Below are positions 1 through 8,149 of a stretch of DNA of 64,000 bases, in pieces. Position 1 is the stretch's first letter; each line of letters opens with the position of its first letter. Origin of the DNA: an uncultured Collinsella sp. (lineage in GTDB: Bacteria > Actinomycetota > Coriobacteriia > Coriobacteriales > Coriobacteriaceae); contig UQIS01000007.1 in assembly GCA_900541245.1 (NCBI GenBank), positions 1-64,000 on the forward strand, read 5' to 3'. The notes beneath the pieces are model-generated. The model searched no databases. It worked only from the letters and a program-made list of their open reading frames with translations, and was not told the DNA's origin. The position numbers and the translations under genes are program-made.

Positions 1-1
1 T

Positions 2-1246
2 CGGTCCTCGTCCTTTCGCATCCAACGTTTTTCAGGCACGGCGGCGCTCGTGCTGCTGGGTGGCGCTTTCTTTGCCATCTCATATGCTCTGCGTGTGCCC
101 TGGGCATGGAGGCTCAACTTTTCGCTCGTCTATTGCGTCCTGTGCGTGGTGGCGATGGAAATCTGTCTTGATTGCGGTGTCATTCCGTCGTATCACGACA
201 TCGCCGGCATCTTCGACACCTTGCCGCTTGACCTCAAAGTTCTAACGCGCGACCTGCAGGAGGTCTATGCCACGCCGGTGTCAAAGCCAACGCCGGTAGG
301 CGTGCGCGAGGAGTTGCAAACCCAGGAGCACGGCCGCGCCCATGCCTTTGCCGTGGCGTCCGATCCCGATGTGATGTACCGTGCCTTTCCGCTGCTGGGC
401 GGATCGGCCCTGCTTGCCCAAGACGTGTCGGAGCTCAACGAGCTTAACCGTGAACTGGCACATCGTCGCATGGAGCTGCAGCGTCAAAATGAGCTGCTCG
501 CCGCCGACTACGACCTTAAGACGCACCTGGCAGATCAAGAGGCCGAGACCTTGCTGGTCCAAGACGTGGACCAGGCGCTTGCCCGCGCGCTCGAAGGGAT
601 GTACGACCTGCTGAGCTCGCTGCCGCCGTTGACCGACGAAGCGTCTTCGCACGAGCGTTACCGCATGCTGCAGCGCGCCAAGATGCTCGTCGCCTATTGC
701 AAGCGCAAGGGGTCGCTCACGTTGGCGCAGCACGGGGAGAGCGGTTTTGATCGCGACCGCATTCAGCTCATTGCCAACGAGCTCGCAAGCGACCTGCGCA
801 CCATCGATATCGATTGCGCCTCGATTATCGCCATACGGCGCCCGATGCACGCCAGTACGGTAAGCGCCCTGTACGACTGCGTGTATGACTTTGCGTTTTT
901 TGCCTACACCACCGACCATCCGGCGCTTATGTATCACTTGGGCGACCATGATCGGTGCAGTGTCGAGTTGCGTGCCACGCTTTTCTCCAACGACGAGGAG
1001 GATCTTTCGCAGACACCCGCTGCGCAAGAGCTCGAAAGCGCTTTGCAAGGGCGCAACGTGGCATATCGCCTTGAGGGCGAGTCCGGCCGGCTGCGCATGA
1101 TCGTCTTGATGCGAGGGCGGGTGAGTGACGATGCAGATTTCGCTCATCCTTCCCCAAATCGTTGCGCTCGATGTTGTCTTTGCCCTGGCTGCGTGTCTGC
1201 AGACGATCCACGTCCCGCTCATCTCATCGCGCCGCTCGTCCTATAA
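2..1246 (+). CDS. sensor-like membrane protein, 5' end outside window
   Basis: The reading frame is open from the first bases of the window, so the true start lies upstream; GTG at 50 is only the first internal start. The visible part opens with two hydrophobic segments, then a coiled coil rich in Glu, Leu and Arg (about residues 125-165 counted from 50), then a folded region ending in a strand-like LRMIVLM. The arrangement resembles the DHp and ATPase parts of a histidine kinase, but no phospho-His box, N box or glycine boxes are visible, so it may be a degenerate kinase or sensor partner. It overlaps the following kinase gene by more than 110 bases, and its last 40 residues look like out-of-frame translation. 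Assignment is by architecture and position only. Confidence 0.55.
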   Translation, partial: RSSSFRIQRFSGTAALVLLGGAFFAISYALRVPWAWRLNFSLVYCVLCVVAMEICLDCGVIPSYHDIAGIFDTLPLDLKVLTRDLQEVYATPVSKPTPVGVREELQTQEHGRAHAFAVASDPDVMYRAFPLLGGSALLAQDVSELNELNRELAHRRMELQRQNELLAADYDLKTHLADQEAETLLVQDVDQALARALEGMYDLLSSLPPLTDEASSHERYRMLQRAKMLVAYCKRKGSLTLAQHGESGFDRDRIQLIANELASDLRTIDIDCASIIAIRRPMHASTVSALYDCVYDFAFFAYTTDHPALMYHLGDHDRCSVELRATLFSNDEEDLSQTPAAQELESALQGRNVAYRLEGESGRLRMIVLMRGRVSDDADFAHPSPNRCARCCLCPGCVSADDPRPAHLIAPLVL

Positions 1247-2624
1247 CCGTAAGGTGATTTGCGCCTACGAGGCGAGCCTTGTGCTTCACCTGATGATTTC
1301 GGCGCTCATCTTATTCGCGTCGTCTGGCTCGTATCTGGTGGCGCCGCTTGACGTTTGTGCCAGGGCAATGGGCGGAGCGCTGTGGCTCAATGCCGCAATC
1401 TTTGCCTACGGCGCGGTGCTTATGGTGCGCTATCGTCGCCCCGTCATGCTGGCCGAACTGTTGCTCGTCGCCGCCGTAACGCCGCCAATGGTTGTTGTTA
1501 TGGGCTCGGCGTGGACCGTTGTCCTTATCGCGGAAGGAGCGTTCTTCCTGTTCCGTTCTATCGCGGCGCTCTTGATGGACGTCCGTAACCGCCAAGAGGA
1601 CATCACCGCGTTCTCGACGATCGAGACCATCAACGTGATTCCCGTGGGCATCCTGTATCTGGACCCGAGGGGCCGTCCGCTGCTCATGAACCGCTGCATG
1701 CGCAAAAACCTGGTGGAACTTCATATGCCAACCGATCTAGGTGACATGAGCAGCACATGGAACGACCTGCGCAAACTTAGCATGCAAATGCCCGAAAGCA
1801 GTAGGAACCGTGTGCGGATTAACTTGGACCGTTTTGGTGAGGCTCGCGCGGTGATCGAGATTTCTCCCGCCGAGATTCGCCTATTTGTGCACGACGAAGT
1901 TATGGTTTCGGGCCGCCTCTTTGAGCGCATTATCGGACTGGACGTGACGGAATACGCACACGCCTACGACCGCTTGGTGCAAGCAAACCACCTGCTTGAG
2001 CTTGCGGGCCAAGAGCTCCAGTCCCAGATCGAAGAAGTTAAAAAGGTTGCCGACAATGCGGCCTACCTACGTATGCGCGCCCGCGTTCACGATGTGATCG
2101 GGCAGCGCCTGTCCATTCTTCATCGCTATTTGGAGGAGGGGCGTCTGGACGATGAGTCGCTCGAGCAGATCGACCCGTTGCTACGCTCAATTGCCGCCGA
2201 TTTGCGCAGTGGTGGTGCCAGCGAGCCTGCAGAGCGGCTGGGTGATATTGTCCATGCTTTTGGCCTGGTGAGTGTGCAGATCGATGTTGAGGGGGCGCTG
2301 CCTGAGGACGCGCGTGTCGCCGCAGCCTTTCTGCAGATTATCCGCGAGGCCTCGACCAATGCCACCAAGCATGCGCAGGCGCATCGGGTCCACGTGCGTC
2401 TGTGGCAGGAGGGGGCGGATGCTGGCGCCGTCGCGCGCATGACGATTTCTAACGACGGGTCTCCGGCCCCCGTATCGTATCGCGAGGGAACGGGTATCCC
2501 AGGTATGAGGCATGTCGCGCAAGATCTGGGTGGCAGCCTAGAGGTCCACGCCGCCCCGCCCTTTACGCTTACGGTATCCATTCCGCTTAACGCCAACGAT
2601 ACGTCCCAAAGGAGAAGCTCATGA
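1131..2624 (+). CDS. sensor histidine kinase, NarL/DesK-type partner
   Basis: Membrane histidine kinase of about 497 residues. The N-terminal third holds five or six hydrophobic helices. A linker follows, then a long helix with the phosphoacceptor box around RVHDVIGQRLS (His about residue 320), an N box around EASTNATKHA (Asn about 410) and a glycine box around GTGIPGM. This layout matches HisKA_3-type kinases that pair with LuxR-type regulators. ATG 1131 is chosen over GTG 1125, which lies in the same frame two codons upstream. The stop overlaps the start of the response regulator gene in an ATGA, so the two are translationally coupled. The ligand is unknown. Confidence 0.85.
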   Translation: MQISLILPQIVALDVVFALAACLQTIHVPLISSRRSSYNRKVICAYEASLVLHLMISALILFASSGSYLVAPLDVCARAMGGALWLNAAIFAYGAVLMVRYRRPVMLAELLLVAAVTPPMVVVMGSAWTVVLIAEGAFFLFRSIAALLMDVRNRQEDITAFSTIETINVIPVGILYLDPRGRPLLMNRCMRKNLVELHMPTDLGDMSSTWNDLRKLSMQMPESSRNRVRINLDRFGEARAVIEISPAEIRLFVHDEVMVSGRLFERIIGLDVTEYAHAYDRLVQANHLLELAGQELQSQIEEVKKVADNAAYLRMRARVHDVIGQRLSILHRYLEEGRLDDESLEQIDPLLRSIAADLRSGGASEPAERLGDIVHAFGLVSVQIDVEGALPEDARVAAAFLQIIREASTNATKHAQAHRVHVRLWQEGADAGAVARMTISNDGSPAPVSYREGTGIPGMRHVAQDLGGSLEVHAAPPFTLTVSIPLNANDTSQRRSS

Positions 2625-3244
2625 TCCGCGTCCTTATAGTCGAAGACCAGGCCATCCTGCGCGAGAGCCTGGCGCGCTCCGTTGGCGACCAGCCCGATAT
2701 GACCGTCGTCGCCGCGATTGCCGATGCCTCCGAGGCCTTGGGTGTCGCGCTCAAGGAGCGCCCGGACATGATACTGATGGACGTGTGCACCGAACACGAT
2801 TCAAACGGCATCGTGGCGGCGGCGCGCATCAAGGAGCGGCTGCCCGAGTGTCGCATCATTATCATGACCGGCATGCCCGAGATCACCTTTGTGGACCAGG
2901 CGCGCGAGGCGGGCGTCGATAGCTTTGTGTACAAGAACGTCGGTATCGACGAGCTGTTCGCCGTGATGCGCTCCACGCTGGCGGGCTATTGCACGTTTCC
3001 CAAGCCGCCCGAGAGCATTTTTTCGGGCACGGCGGCACTCGACGATGTCGAGCTGTCGATTTTGCGCCTTGCCTGCGAGGGCAAGAGCCGCCGCGAGATC
3101 GCGGCCGAGCTGTTTATGAGCGAGGGCACCATCAAGCGCCGCATTTCGGAGATCCTGAGCAAGACCGGCTACGACAACATCATGCGTCTTGCCGTGCATG
3201 CGGTGACCGAAGGCAGCATCGTCCCCAACATGGAGCGCCCGTAG
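2621..3244 (+). CDS. NarL/LuxR-family response regulator
   Basis: Two-domain response regulator of 207 residues. The receiver domain has the acidic pair E8-D9, the phosphorylatable D54 in ILMDV, the conserved T83 and K105. The C-terminal 60 residues form a LuxR-type helix-turn-helix (LSILRLACEGKSRREIAAEL, then EGTIKRRISEIL). It starts inside the stop of the upstream kinase (ATGA overlap), so it is almost certainly that kinase's cognate regulator. Targets cannot be read from the window. A strong hairpin follows 35 bases after the stop. Confidence 0.92.
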   Translation: MIRVLIVEDQAILRESLARSVGDQPDMTVVAAIADASEALGVALKERPDMILMDVCTEHDSNGIVAAARIKERLPECRIIIMTGMPEITFVDQAREAGVDSFVYKNVGIDELFAVMRSTLAGYCTFPKPPESIFSGTAALDDVELSILRLACEGKSRREIAAELFMSEGTIKRRISEILSKTGYDNIMRLAVHAVTEGSIVPNMERP

Positions 3245-3278
3245 TCGGTGTGCCGCCCGTGCTCCAACGCCGAAGATA

Positions 3279-3317
3279 GGTCGCCCGCCGTTTTGCATCT
3301 AAAAACGGCGGGCGACC
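3279..3317 (+). terminator. hairpin after response regulator gene
   Basis: Perfect 16-bp inverted repeat: GGTCGCCCGCCGTTTT at 3279-3294 and its complement at 3302-3317, with a 7-base loop. The A/T ends of the stem can supply the U-rich tract on either strand. It probably ends the two-component operon. Confidence 0.7.
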
Positions 3318-3350
3318 TGCTTGTATGGGCAGTGCTGTCGGCATAAAGCG

Positions 3351-3383
3351 GCGGGGCCGCAGGATCATTTCCCGCGGCCCCGC
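3351..3383 (-). terminator. GC-rich hairpin between convergent genes
   Basis: Perfect 10-bp inverted repeat GCGGGGCCGC (3351-3360) with its complement at 3374-3383. It sits 50 bases beyond the end of the minus-strand lipoprotein gene and probably terminates that operon. There is no clear U tract, so confidence is moderate. Confidence 0.5.
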
Positions 3384-3434
3384 CTGGCATGTGCGCGGAT
3401 GTGTCCGCCAATCCGCGGCTATCGGTGTCTGTCG

Positions 3435-4279
3435 CTACGCGATGGTTGCGCTGTAGGAGGCGACGTCCTCGTAGGAATCGGTCAGGTAGGCGTCGATGCC
3501 GATGGTCGTATTGACCAGGTCGTCAAGGCTGTCAAGCTCGCCGCTCGAGAACGTGAACTCCTCGGTGGCGTTGGTGCCAGGCATCAAGTTAGCCGAGAAC
3601 CAGGGTTCCTTCATGGTGCCGTTGACGTTGGTCTTGCCGGAGGGAGCGTAGAAGGTCAGGTCCTTGTCGCTCTTGTTGGTGATGTTGACGACAAAGCCGA
3701 TGTCGCCCCAGTCATCCTTGAATTTCTCGGTGATGGTGATGGTGCACAGATCGTCATCGGCGACGGTGACGGCGGGGGAGATTTCGACGTTCTGGACATC
3801 GTCGTCTTCGACGGCCTCATCGATCTCCTCTTCCTTCTCGGCGTTCTCGCGATCCTTCTTCACCGTACCGGACAGATCCTTGTCGGACTTGGTGAAGATA
3901 AGCTTGTCGTCTTCCATTTTAAGGACGAGCTTGCCATCCTCGAGCGTCATATCCTGCGATTCGCCTTCGGCAGTGATGGTTGCGGTTGTGGCATCCTTGG
4001 CCTCCCACTTAAGGTCGATGACCTCAAGGAACAGGTCGAGGGCGCCCGTGCCGTCCTCATCGAGGACCAGGATACAGTGGACGCCCCCCCCTCCTCGAGC
4101 ATATCCATGTACTCGTCGGTCAGCTCTTCGCCCTCTACGGTTCCACCCGAGAACTTCCAGCTGCCGACGAAGTCGGCCTTGGGGTCCTTGCCGCCGCCGC
4201 TGCAGCCTGTCAGGGCAAAGGCGAGCGCCAGGACGCATGTCAGGAATGCGAGTGCGGACTTTTTGAACGTTGTCTTCAT
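3435..4279 (-). pseudogene. lipoprotein gene with frameshift at a G8 tract
   Basis: The N-terminal frame starts at 4279 and gives a classic lipoprotein signal (MKKT-type start, hydrophobic core, lipobox LTGCSGGG), then KADFVGSWKFSGG. Protein-like sequence continues in another frame after the run of eight G on the coding strand (plus-strand C at 4084-4091). From there to 3435 it encodes a lipocalin-like or beta-rich region (VLDEDGTGALDL, GKLVLKMEDDKLIFTK) and a C-terminal domain resembling extracellular interaction domains of DUF4352/DUF5105-type lipoproteins. Nine (or six) G would restore one frame of about 281 codons. It is the last gene of the minus-strand zinc-ribbon operon. It could be phase-variable, a true pseudogene, or a homopolymer sequencing error. 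Confidence 0.8.
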
Positions 4280-4359
4280 GGTGTCCTCCTTTATCGAACG
4301 AAACCCATAGAAGCAAATGCGGGGGTGGCGGACCCCCCGCCAATTACCAGATAGAGGGG

Positions 4360-5601
4360 CTAGGGCCTAGGCGTTCCGCAGTTGCTGCAGAACTTGCCGC
4401 CGTTTTCGCTGCCGCAGTTGGGGCAGAACCACTTGGCCGGTGCCGGGGCGGGTGCGGGACTGCCGCACTCGGAGCAGAACTTGCCGGTGTTGGTGGCGCC
4501 GCAGCTGCAGGTCCATGCGCCGGCCGCAGGTGCGGCGGTGGGAGCCGGTGCGGGGGCGGGAGCCGGAGCCGGCTGCGGAGCGGCCTGCTGCTGTGCCTGG
4601 CCGGCGGCGAACAGCTGGCTGGCGTTCATGCCGCCCATGCCACCTGCCATGCCCATGCCCATAAAGCCTGCCATCGCGCCGTTGGGGTTGGCGGCTGCCG
4701 CGCGCATCGCATCGCTCTGGGCGCTGGCAATGTTGGCTGCCGCCATGGTGGGATCGCGCATGACCGCGGCCTTCTGCAGGTCCTTGATCATCTGCTCGTC
4801 TTCTTGCGAGGCGGCGATGGAGTTGACGCCAAAGCTCACGATCTCGACGCCGCGCAGGTCACGCCAGTCGGCAGAGAGGACCTCGTTGAGCGCGCGGGCG
4901 AGCTCGGTGGTGTGGCCGGGGATGGCGCTGTAGCGGATACCCATCTCCGAGATCTTGGCAAAGGCGGGCTGCAGGGCGGTGAGCAGCTCGGACTTAAGCT
5001 GGCTGTCGATCTTGTCGCGCGTGTAGCTATCGGTCACGTTGCCGCATACGTTGGTGTAGAACAGCAGCGGGTTGGTGATGCGGTACGAATACTCGCCGTT
5101 GCAGCGCACGGAGATGTCGACGTCCAGACCAATGTTGTTATCGACCACGCGGAAGGGAACGGGCGAGGCAGTGCCGTACTTGTTGCCGATGATCTCCTTG
5201 GTGTTGATGAAGTAGACGCGCTGGTCTTTGCCCGCATCGCCGCCAAAGGTAAAGCGGCTGCCGATATTGGCAAAGGTCTCCTTGATGGAGTCGCCCAGGT
5301 TGCCGCTAAAGACGCTCGGCTCGCTGCCGGTATCGAAGACGAACTCACCGGGCTCCAGCGCGACTTCGATGATCTTGCCGTTTTGCACCACGAGCATGCC
5401 CTGGCCGTCGTTGACGGCGATGACCGAGCCGTTGGAGATGACGTTGTCCTCGCCGCGCGTGTTGGAGCTGCGGCTGCCGGTGCGCTTGCTGCCCTTGCAG
5501 GCCAAGACGTCAGCAGGCATCGATTCGCAGTAGATAAATTCCTTCCACTGGTCGGCCATGACGCCGCCGGCAGCTCCCAATCCAGCTTTCAAGAGTCCCA
5601 T
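4360..5601 (-). CDS. SPFH-domain protein with C-terminal double zinc ribbon
   Basis: Protein of 413 residues. Residues about 20-300 form an SPFH/band-7-like region of the type annotated as virion core protein-like (YdjI family). It begins with a Gly/Ala-rich helix and a DQWKEFIYCE segment. A Gly/Met-rich stretch and a Pro-Ala linker follow, then two zinc ribbons: CSCGATNTGKFCSECG and CPNCGSENGGKFCSNCG. SPFH proteins oligomerise at membranes and scaffold partners. In Bacillus the relative YdjI is recruited under membrane stress (established for that family). Here it is the third gene of a four-gene minus-strand cluster whose other members also carry zinc ribbons. Start is ATG at 5601, preceded by AGGAAGATCACC. 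Confidence 0.85.
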   Translation of the reverse strand: MGLLKAGLGAAGGVMADQWKEFIYCESMPADVLACKGSKRTGSRSSNTRGEDNVISNGSVIAVNDGQGMLVVQNGKIIEVALEPGEFVFDTGSEPSVFSGNLGDSIKETFANIGSRFTFGGDAGKDQRVYFINTKEIIGNKYGTASPVPFRVVDNNIGLDVDISVRCNGEYSYRITNPLLFYTNVCGNVTDSYTRDKIDSQLKSELLTALQPAFAKISEMGIRYSAIPGHTTELARALNEVLSADWRDLRGVEIVSFGVNSIAASQEDEQMIKDLQKAAVMRDPTMAAANIASAQSDAMRAAAANPNGAMAGFMGMGMAGGMGGMNASQLFAAGQAQQQAAPQPAPAPAPAPAPTAAPAAGAWTCSCGATNTGKFCSECGSPAPAPAPAKWFCPNCGSENGGKFCSNCGTPRP

Positions 5602-5649
5602 GGTGATCTTCCTTTCTCGTCAGAGGCCGGGTGGTATTGGTTGAATTGC

Positions 5650-6972
5650 TTAGTCGTCCTTGTCGTCTTTCATGACAACGGTGGTCTCGGTGTGGCTGAA
5701 GGTGTCGTGCTTCTCGGTCAGGTCGAGCTCGCCGCAGTACTCGTCGGCGTGGGTGGCCTCGTTGGCCGTTTTGAGCTGGCCTACCAGCAGCACGTCTCCG
5801 ATGATTACGATGATCAGCGGCGCGATGATGTTGATGAGGATGCCCTCGATATCAAAGGTGAGGTAATCCGGATCGAAGGCGTATTCCCCCATAAAGAGAA
5901 TCTGGGAGAGAATAAATCCGATCACAAAGAACAGCACCGAGGCGATGACGAGTTTGGGCTTGGAGCAGGGGAGCTCGCCGACCAAGCGGCCGGTCTGGCC
6001 GTTCATGGCAAACAGGTGGCTCTTGCCGTTCCACGAGGTGGAGAGCATCCAGACGGGGAACAGGGCGTAGTCGCTGTCTTCCCAGGTGTAGTCGAGCTGC
6101 TTGCTTTCGACCGTGGCGTCGTCGTATTCGTCGACGACGGTCTCGCGCAGGGCCGAGATCGTGCTTTCTTCCATACGACGCTCGGCGCGCGCCTTGCAGG
6201 TCTCGCAGTCCTCGTCGTAACGGTTGGCGATGTAGCCGGGCATATATGCGACCGAGAACGGACGCAGTGCGTCGTAGTCAAACGGCTCGATGGCGTCCAT
6301 GTGGCCGTCGGGCATCTTGGACGATCCGTCGAAGGGCACGCGCTTAAACGAGATATTGCCCTTGCGATAGGCATCGTAGTGGTCGGTGGTCGTGACGGTG
6401 CGGTCGGATTCCTCGGTCACGGTCTCGTTGGTCGCGTCAAAGTACACTTCGCCGTCAACGCGGGCGCCGTAGAGCCAAAACGGCACGTAGACACCTTGGA
6501 CCTCGTCGATGTGGTTGCCGGTGACAAAGCTCTTGGGCAGCAAGATCTTGCCCTTGTAGTGTTCCTTGAGTGCGGCCGTGACGTCGTCGCGCCCGAGCTT
6601 AAACGGAATCACCAGGTCGGGCGAGAAGTCGCCAGAGAGCTGGCCGGGCGCCACGGCGGAGTTGCCGCAGTACGGGCAGGTGGTGACGGCGACGGTGCCG
6701 TCGGACACGAGCTCGGCGCCGCACGACGAGCAGATATAGCCGGCGTTTTGGGCGAGCTCCTGCACCGCAGCGTCGGCGGCGGGCTTGGGTGCTGCGGCTG
6801 CCGCATCGGCTTTGGCGTCGGCTTTGTCCTGGCGCTCGCGATAGAGGGCCTCGACTTCTTCGACTTCAAAGCGCGAGTCGCAGTAGTCGCAGACGAGCTT
6901 TTGCTCGGCGCTGGCAAAATGCAAGGGGCCACCGCAGGCAGGGCACTGATAGTTAACGCTCTCGAAGGCCAT
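5650..6972 (-). CDS. TFIIB-type zinc-ribbon membrane protein
   Basis: Protein of 440 residues. It starts with a zinc ribbon (CPACGGPLHF ... CDYCDSRF), followed by a charged coiled-coil and Ala-rich linker, then a second ribbon (CSSCGAEL ... CPYCGN at about residues 80-105). A beta-rich middle domain contains a CETCK motif. Two hydrophobic helices lie near the C terminus (about residues 340-365 and 380-410), followed by an acidic tail. The pattern matches bacterial proteins annotated as TFIIB-type zinc ribbon-containing. Their function is not established. It sits 48 bases upstream of the SPFH gene and 24 bases downstream of the DUF4428 gene, so the three are probably co-transcribed and may work as one membrane-associated complex (inference). 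Confidence 0.8.
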   Translation of the reverse strand: MAFESVNYQCPACGGPLHFASAEQKLVCDYCDSRFEVEEVEALYRERQDKADAKADAAAAAPKPAADAAVQELAQNAGYICSSCGAELVSDGTVAVTTCPYCGNSAVAPGQLSGDFSPDLVIPFKLGRDDVTAALKEHYKGKILLPKSFVTGNHIDEVQGVYVPFWLYGARVDGEVYFDATNETVTEESDRTVTTTDHYDAYRKGNISFKRVPFDGSSKMPDGHMDAIEPFDYDALRPFSVAYMPGYIANRYDEDCETCKARAERRMEESTISALRETVVDEYDDATVESKQLDYTWEDSDYALFPVWMLSTSWNGKSHLFAMNGQTGRLVGELPCSKPKLVIASVLFFVIGFILSQILFMGEYAFDPDYLTFDIEGILINIIAPLIIVIIGDVLLVGQLKTANEATHADEYCGELDLTEKHDTFSHTETTVVMKDDKDD

Positions 6973-6996
6973 GATCGGTCCTTTCCGTGCCGGGGG

Positions 6997-7734
6997 CTAT
7001 GCGCCGATGGCGCCGCCGCAGTATTCGCAGCGCCCGCTGGCATCGGGAATGGTGGTGGCTCCGCAGAAGGGGCAGGTCACCGCGGTCTTGGGGGCCTTGG
7101 CGGCCACGACGCTGTCGCGCGTCTCCTGGCGCAGCTGCACCAGCGCATCGCGGACCTCGGTTGCCTGGCGCTTGGCCTCGCGGTATTCGATGGAGCCGCG
7201 CTGATCGATGGTGGAGTCGTTCACGCGCAGGTTGATCTCGGTAAAGTACGGTGTGTTGACATGGATGGTCAGATTAAAGTCGTAATCCAGGTCGTAGCGC
7301 GGCGGGTTGTAGCTCTCGCGCTCGCCGTCCTTGGTCTCGCGATAGATCTCGGTGCGCTGCTCGTCGATATCCATATCGCAGCCGAGTACCTGCGAGAACT
7401 CGATGATGTCGGGATTGGCGTCGCGCCAGCGGCTCTGCGAAGTGATGATCAGCAGGCCCGCGTCCTCATCAAGCATAATATTGGTGCGCCCGGCAGAAAG
7501 CGTACGCGTGGGGTTGAACGACGCCAAGCGCTCGGCATTGGCCTCGCGGTAGGCGAGTTGCTCACGGATATCGTCCGCGGTGCTGGAGCGATAGCCGTGG
7601 AAGTAGGGGGAGAGCTTGCCGGCGCACTCTTTGCACAGGTAGCCCTCATTGATTTTTGTCTTACCTAGAAGTCCCAGCTCGGTACCGCAAATCGCGCACT
7701 CTTTCTTCTCAAACATCTTGTCAAAGAAGCCCAT
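6997..7734 (-). CDS. DUF4428 protein with N- and C-terminal zinc ribbons
   Basis: Protein of 245 residues. The first 45 residues carry a DUF4428-type zinc-binding motif (CAICGTELGLLGKTKI ... CKECAGKL). A middle domain of beta strands follows (about residues 75-195), with a PH/GRAM-like look that I cannot confirm. The last 30 residues form a second ribbon (CPFCGATTIPD ... CEYCGG). It is soluble by sequence. It is the first gene of the four-gene minus-strand cluster DUF4428, TFIIB-ribbon, SPFH, lipoprotein. The repeated ribbon design across three neighbours suggests assembly with the SPFH scaffold. Confidence 0.82.
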   Translation of the reverse strand: MGFFDKMFEKKECAICGTELGLLGKTKINEGYLCKECAGKLSPYFHGYRSSTADDIREQLAYREANAERLASFNPTRTLSAGRTNIMLDEDAGLLIITSQSRWRDANPDIIEFSQVLGCDMDIDEQRTEIYRETKDGERESYNPPRYDLDYDFNLTIHVNTPYFTEINLRVNDSTIDQRGSIEYREAKRQATEVRDALVQLRQETRDSVVAAKAPKTAVTCPFCGATTIPDASGRCEYCGGAIGA

Positions 7735-7854
7735 GGCTGCCTCCCATCAACTGGTAGCGTGTGTCACTTTTGATGATGGGGGAGTGCGCGATCCTTCGCG
7801 ATACCCAGACGGCTCAAGGAGTCTCCACAACTGGGACACATGGCCCATTTTTGA

Positions 7855-7899
7855 TTAGTCGTTGGGGACGTTCTTAAACGACTAGTCGCCGGGGACACC
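7855..7899 (+). repeat. GGGGACGT palindromic repeat, copy a
   Basis: Short palindrome AGTCGTT / AACGACT (7857-7863, 7877-7883) with loop GGGGACGTTCTTA, followed by GGGGACACC. The same loop recurs at 7935, 13975 and 37083 with different but still complementary stems, so this is a dispersed REP-like element. The rest of the 7735-8149 gap holds copy b, some GC-rich sequence and no recognisable gene. Confidence 0.75.
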
Positions 7900-7934
7900 C
7901 TTCGGCCACTCATTGGGCCACTCATTGGGCATTG

Positions 7935-7980
7935 CACTCATTGGGGACGTACTTAAATGAGTGGTAGTTGGGGACACTCC
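7935..7980 (+). repeat. GGGGACGT palindromic repeat, copy b
   Basis: Stem CACTCATT / AATGAGTG (7935-7942, 7956-7963) around loop GGGGACGTACTTA, followed by TTGGGGACACTCC. Its stem sequence differs from copy a by compensating changes. Confidence 0.75.
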
Positions 7981-8149
7981 TGGCCGAGCTAGAGATCGCG
8001 CGCGTCCCTTCTGGTCCATGCGGCTCAAAATCGCGGCGTGATGTGGACGGCTGGGGTCGAATTGGCAACATTTCGAGCCTGGCTTCGATATTGAGACTGG
8101 TTCTTTATTAAAATGGAATTCCAGACAATTGAGCGGCCGGGGGTTAACC

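Noticed and set aside
4270..7668. 1132-codon open frame on the plus strand
   Set aside because: Antisense to the SPFH and zinc-ribbon genes. The product is Gly/Val/Ala/His-rich with no domain, as expected from codon bias on the opposite strand.
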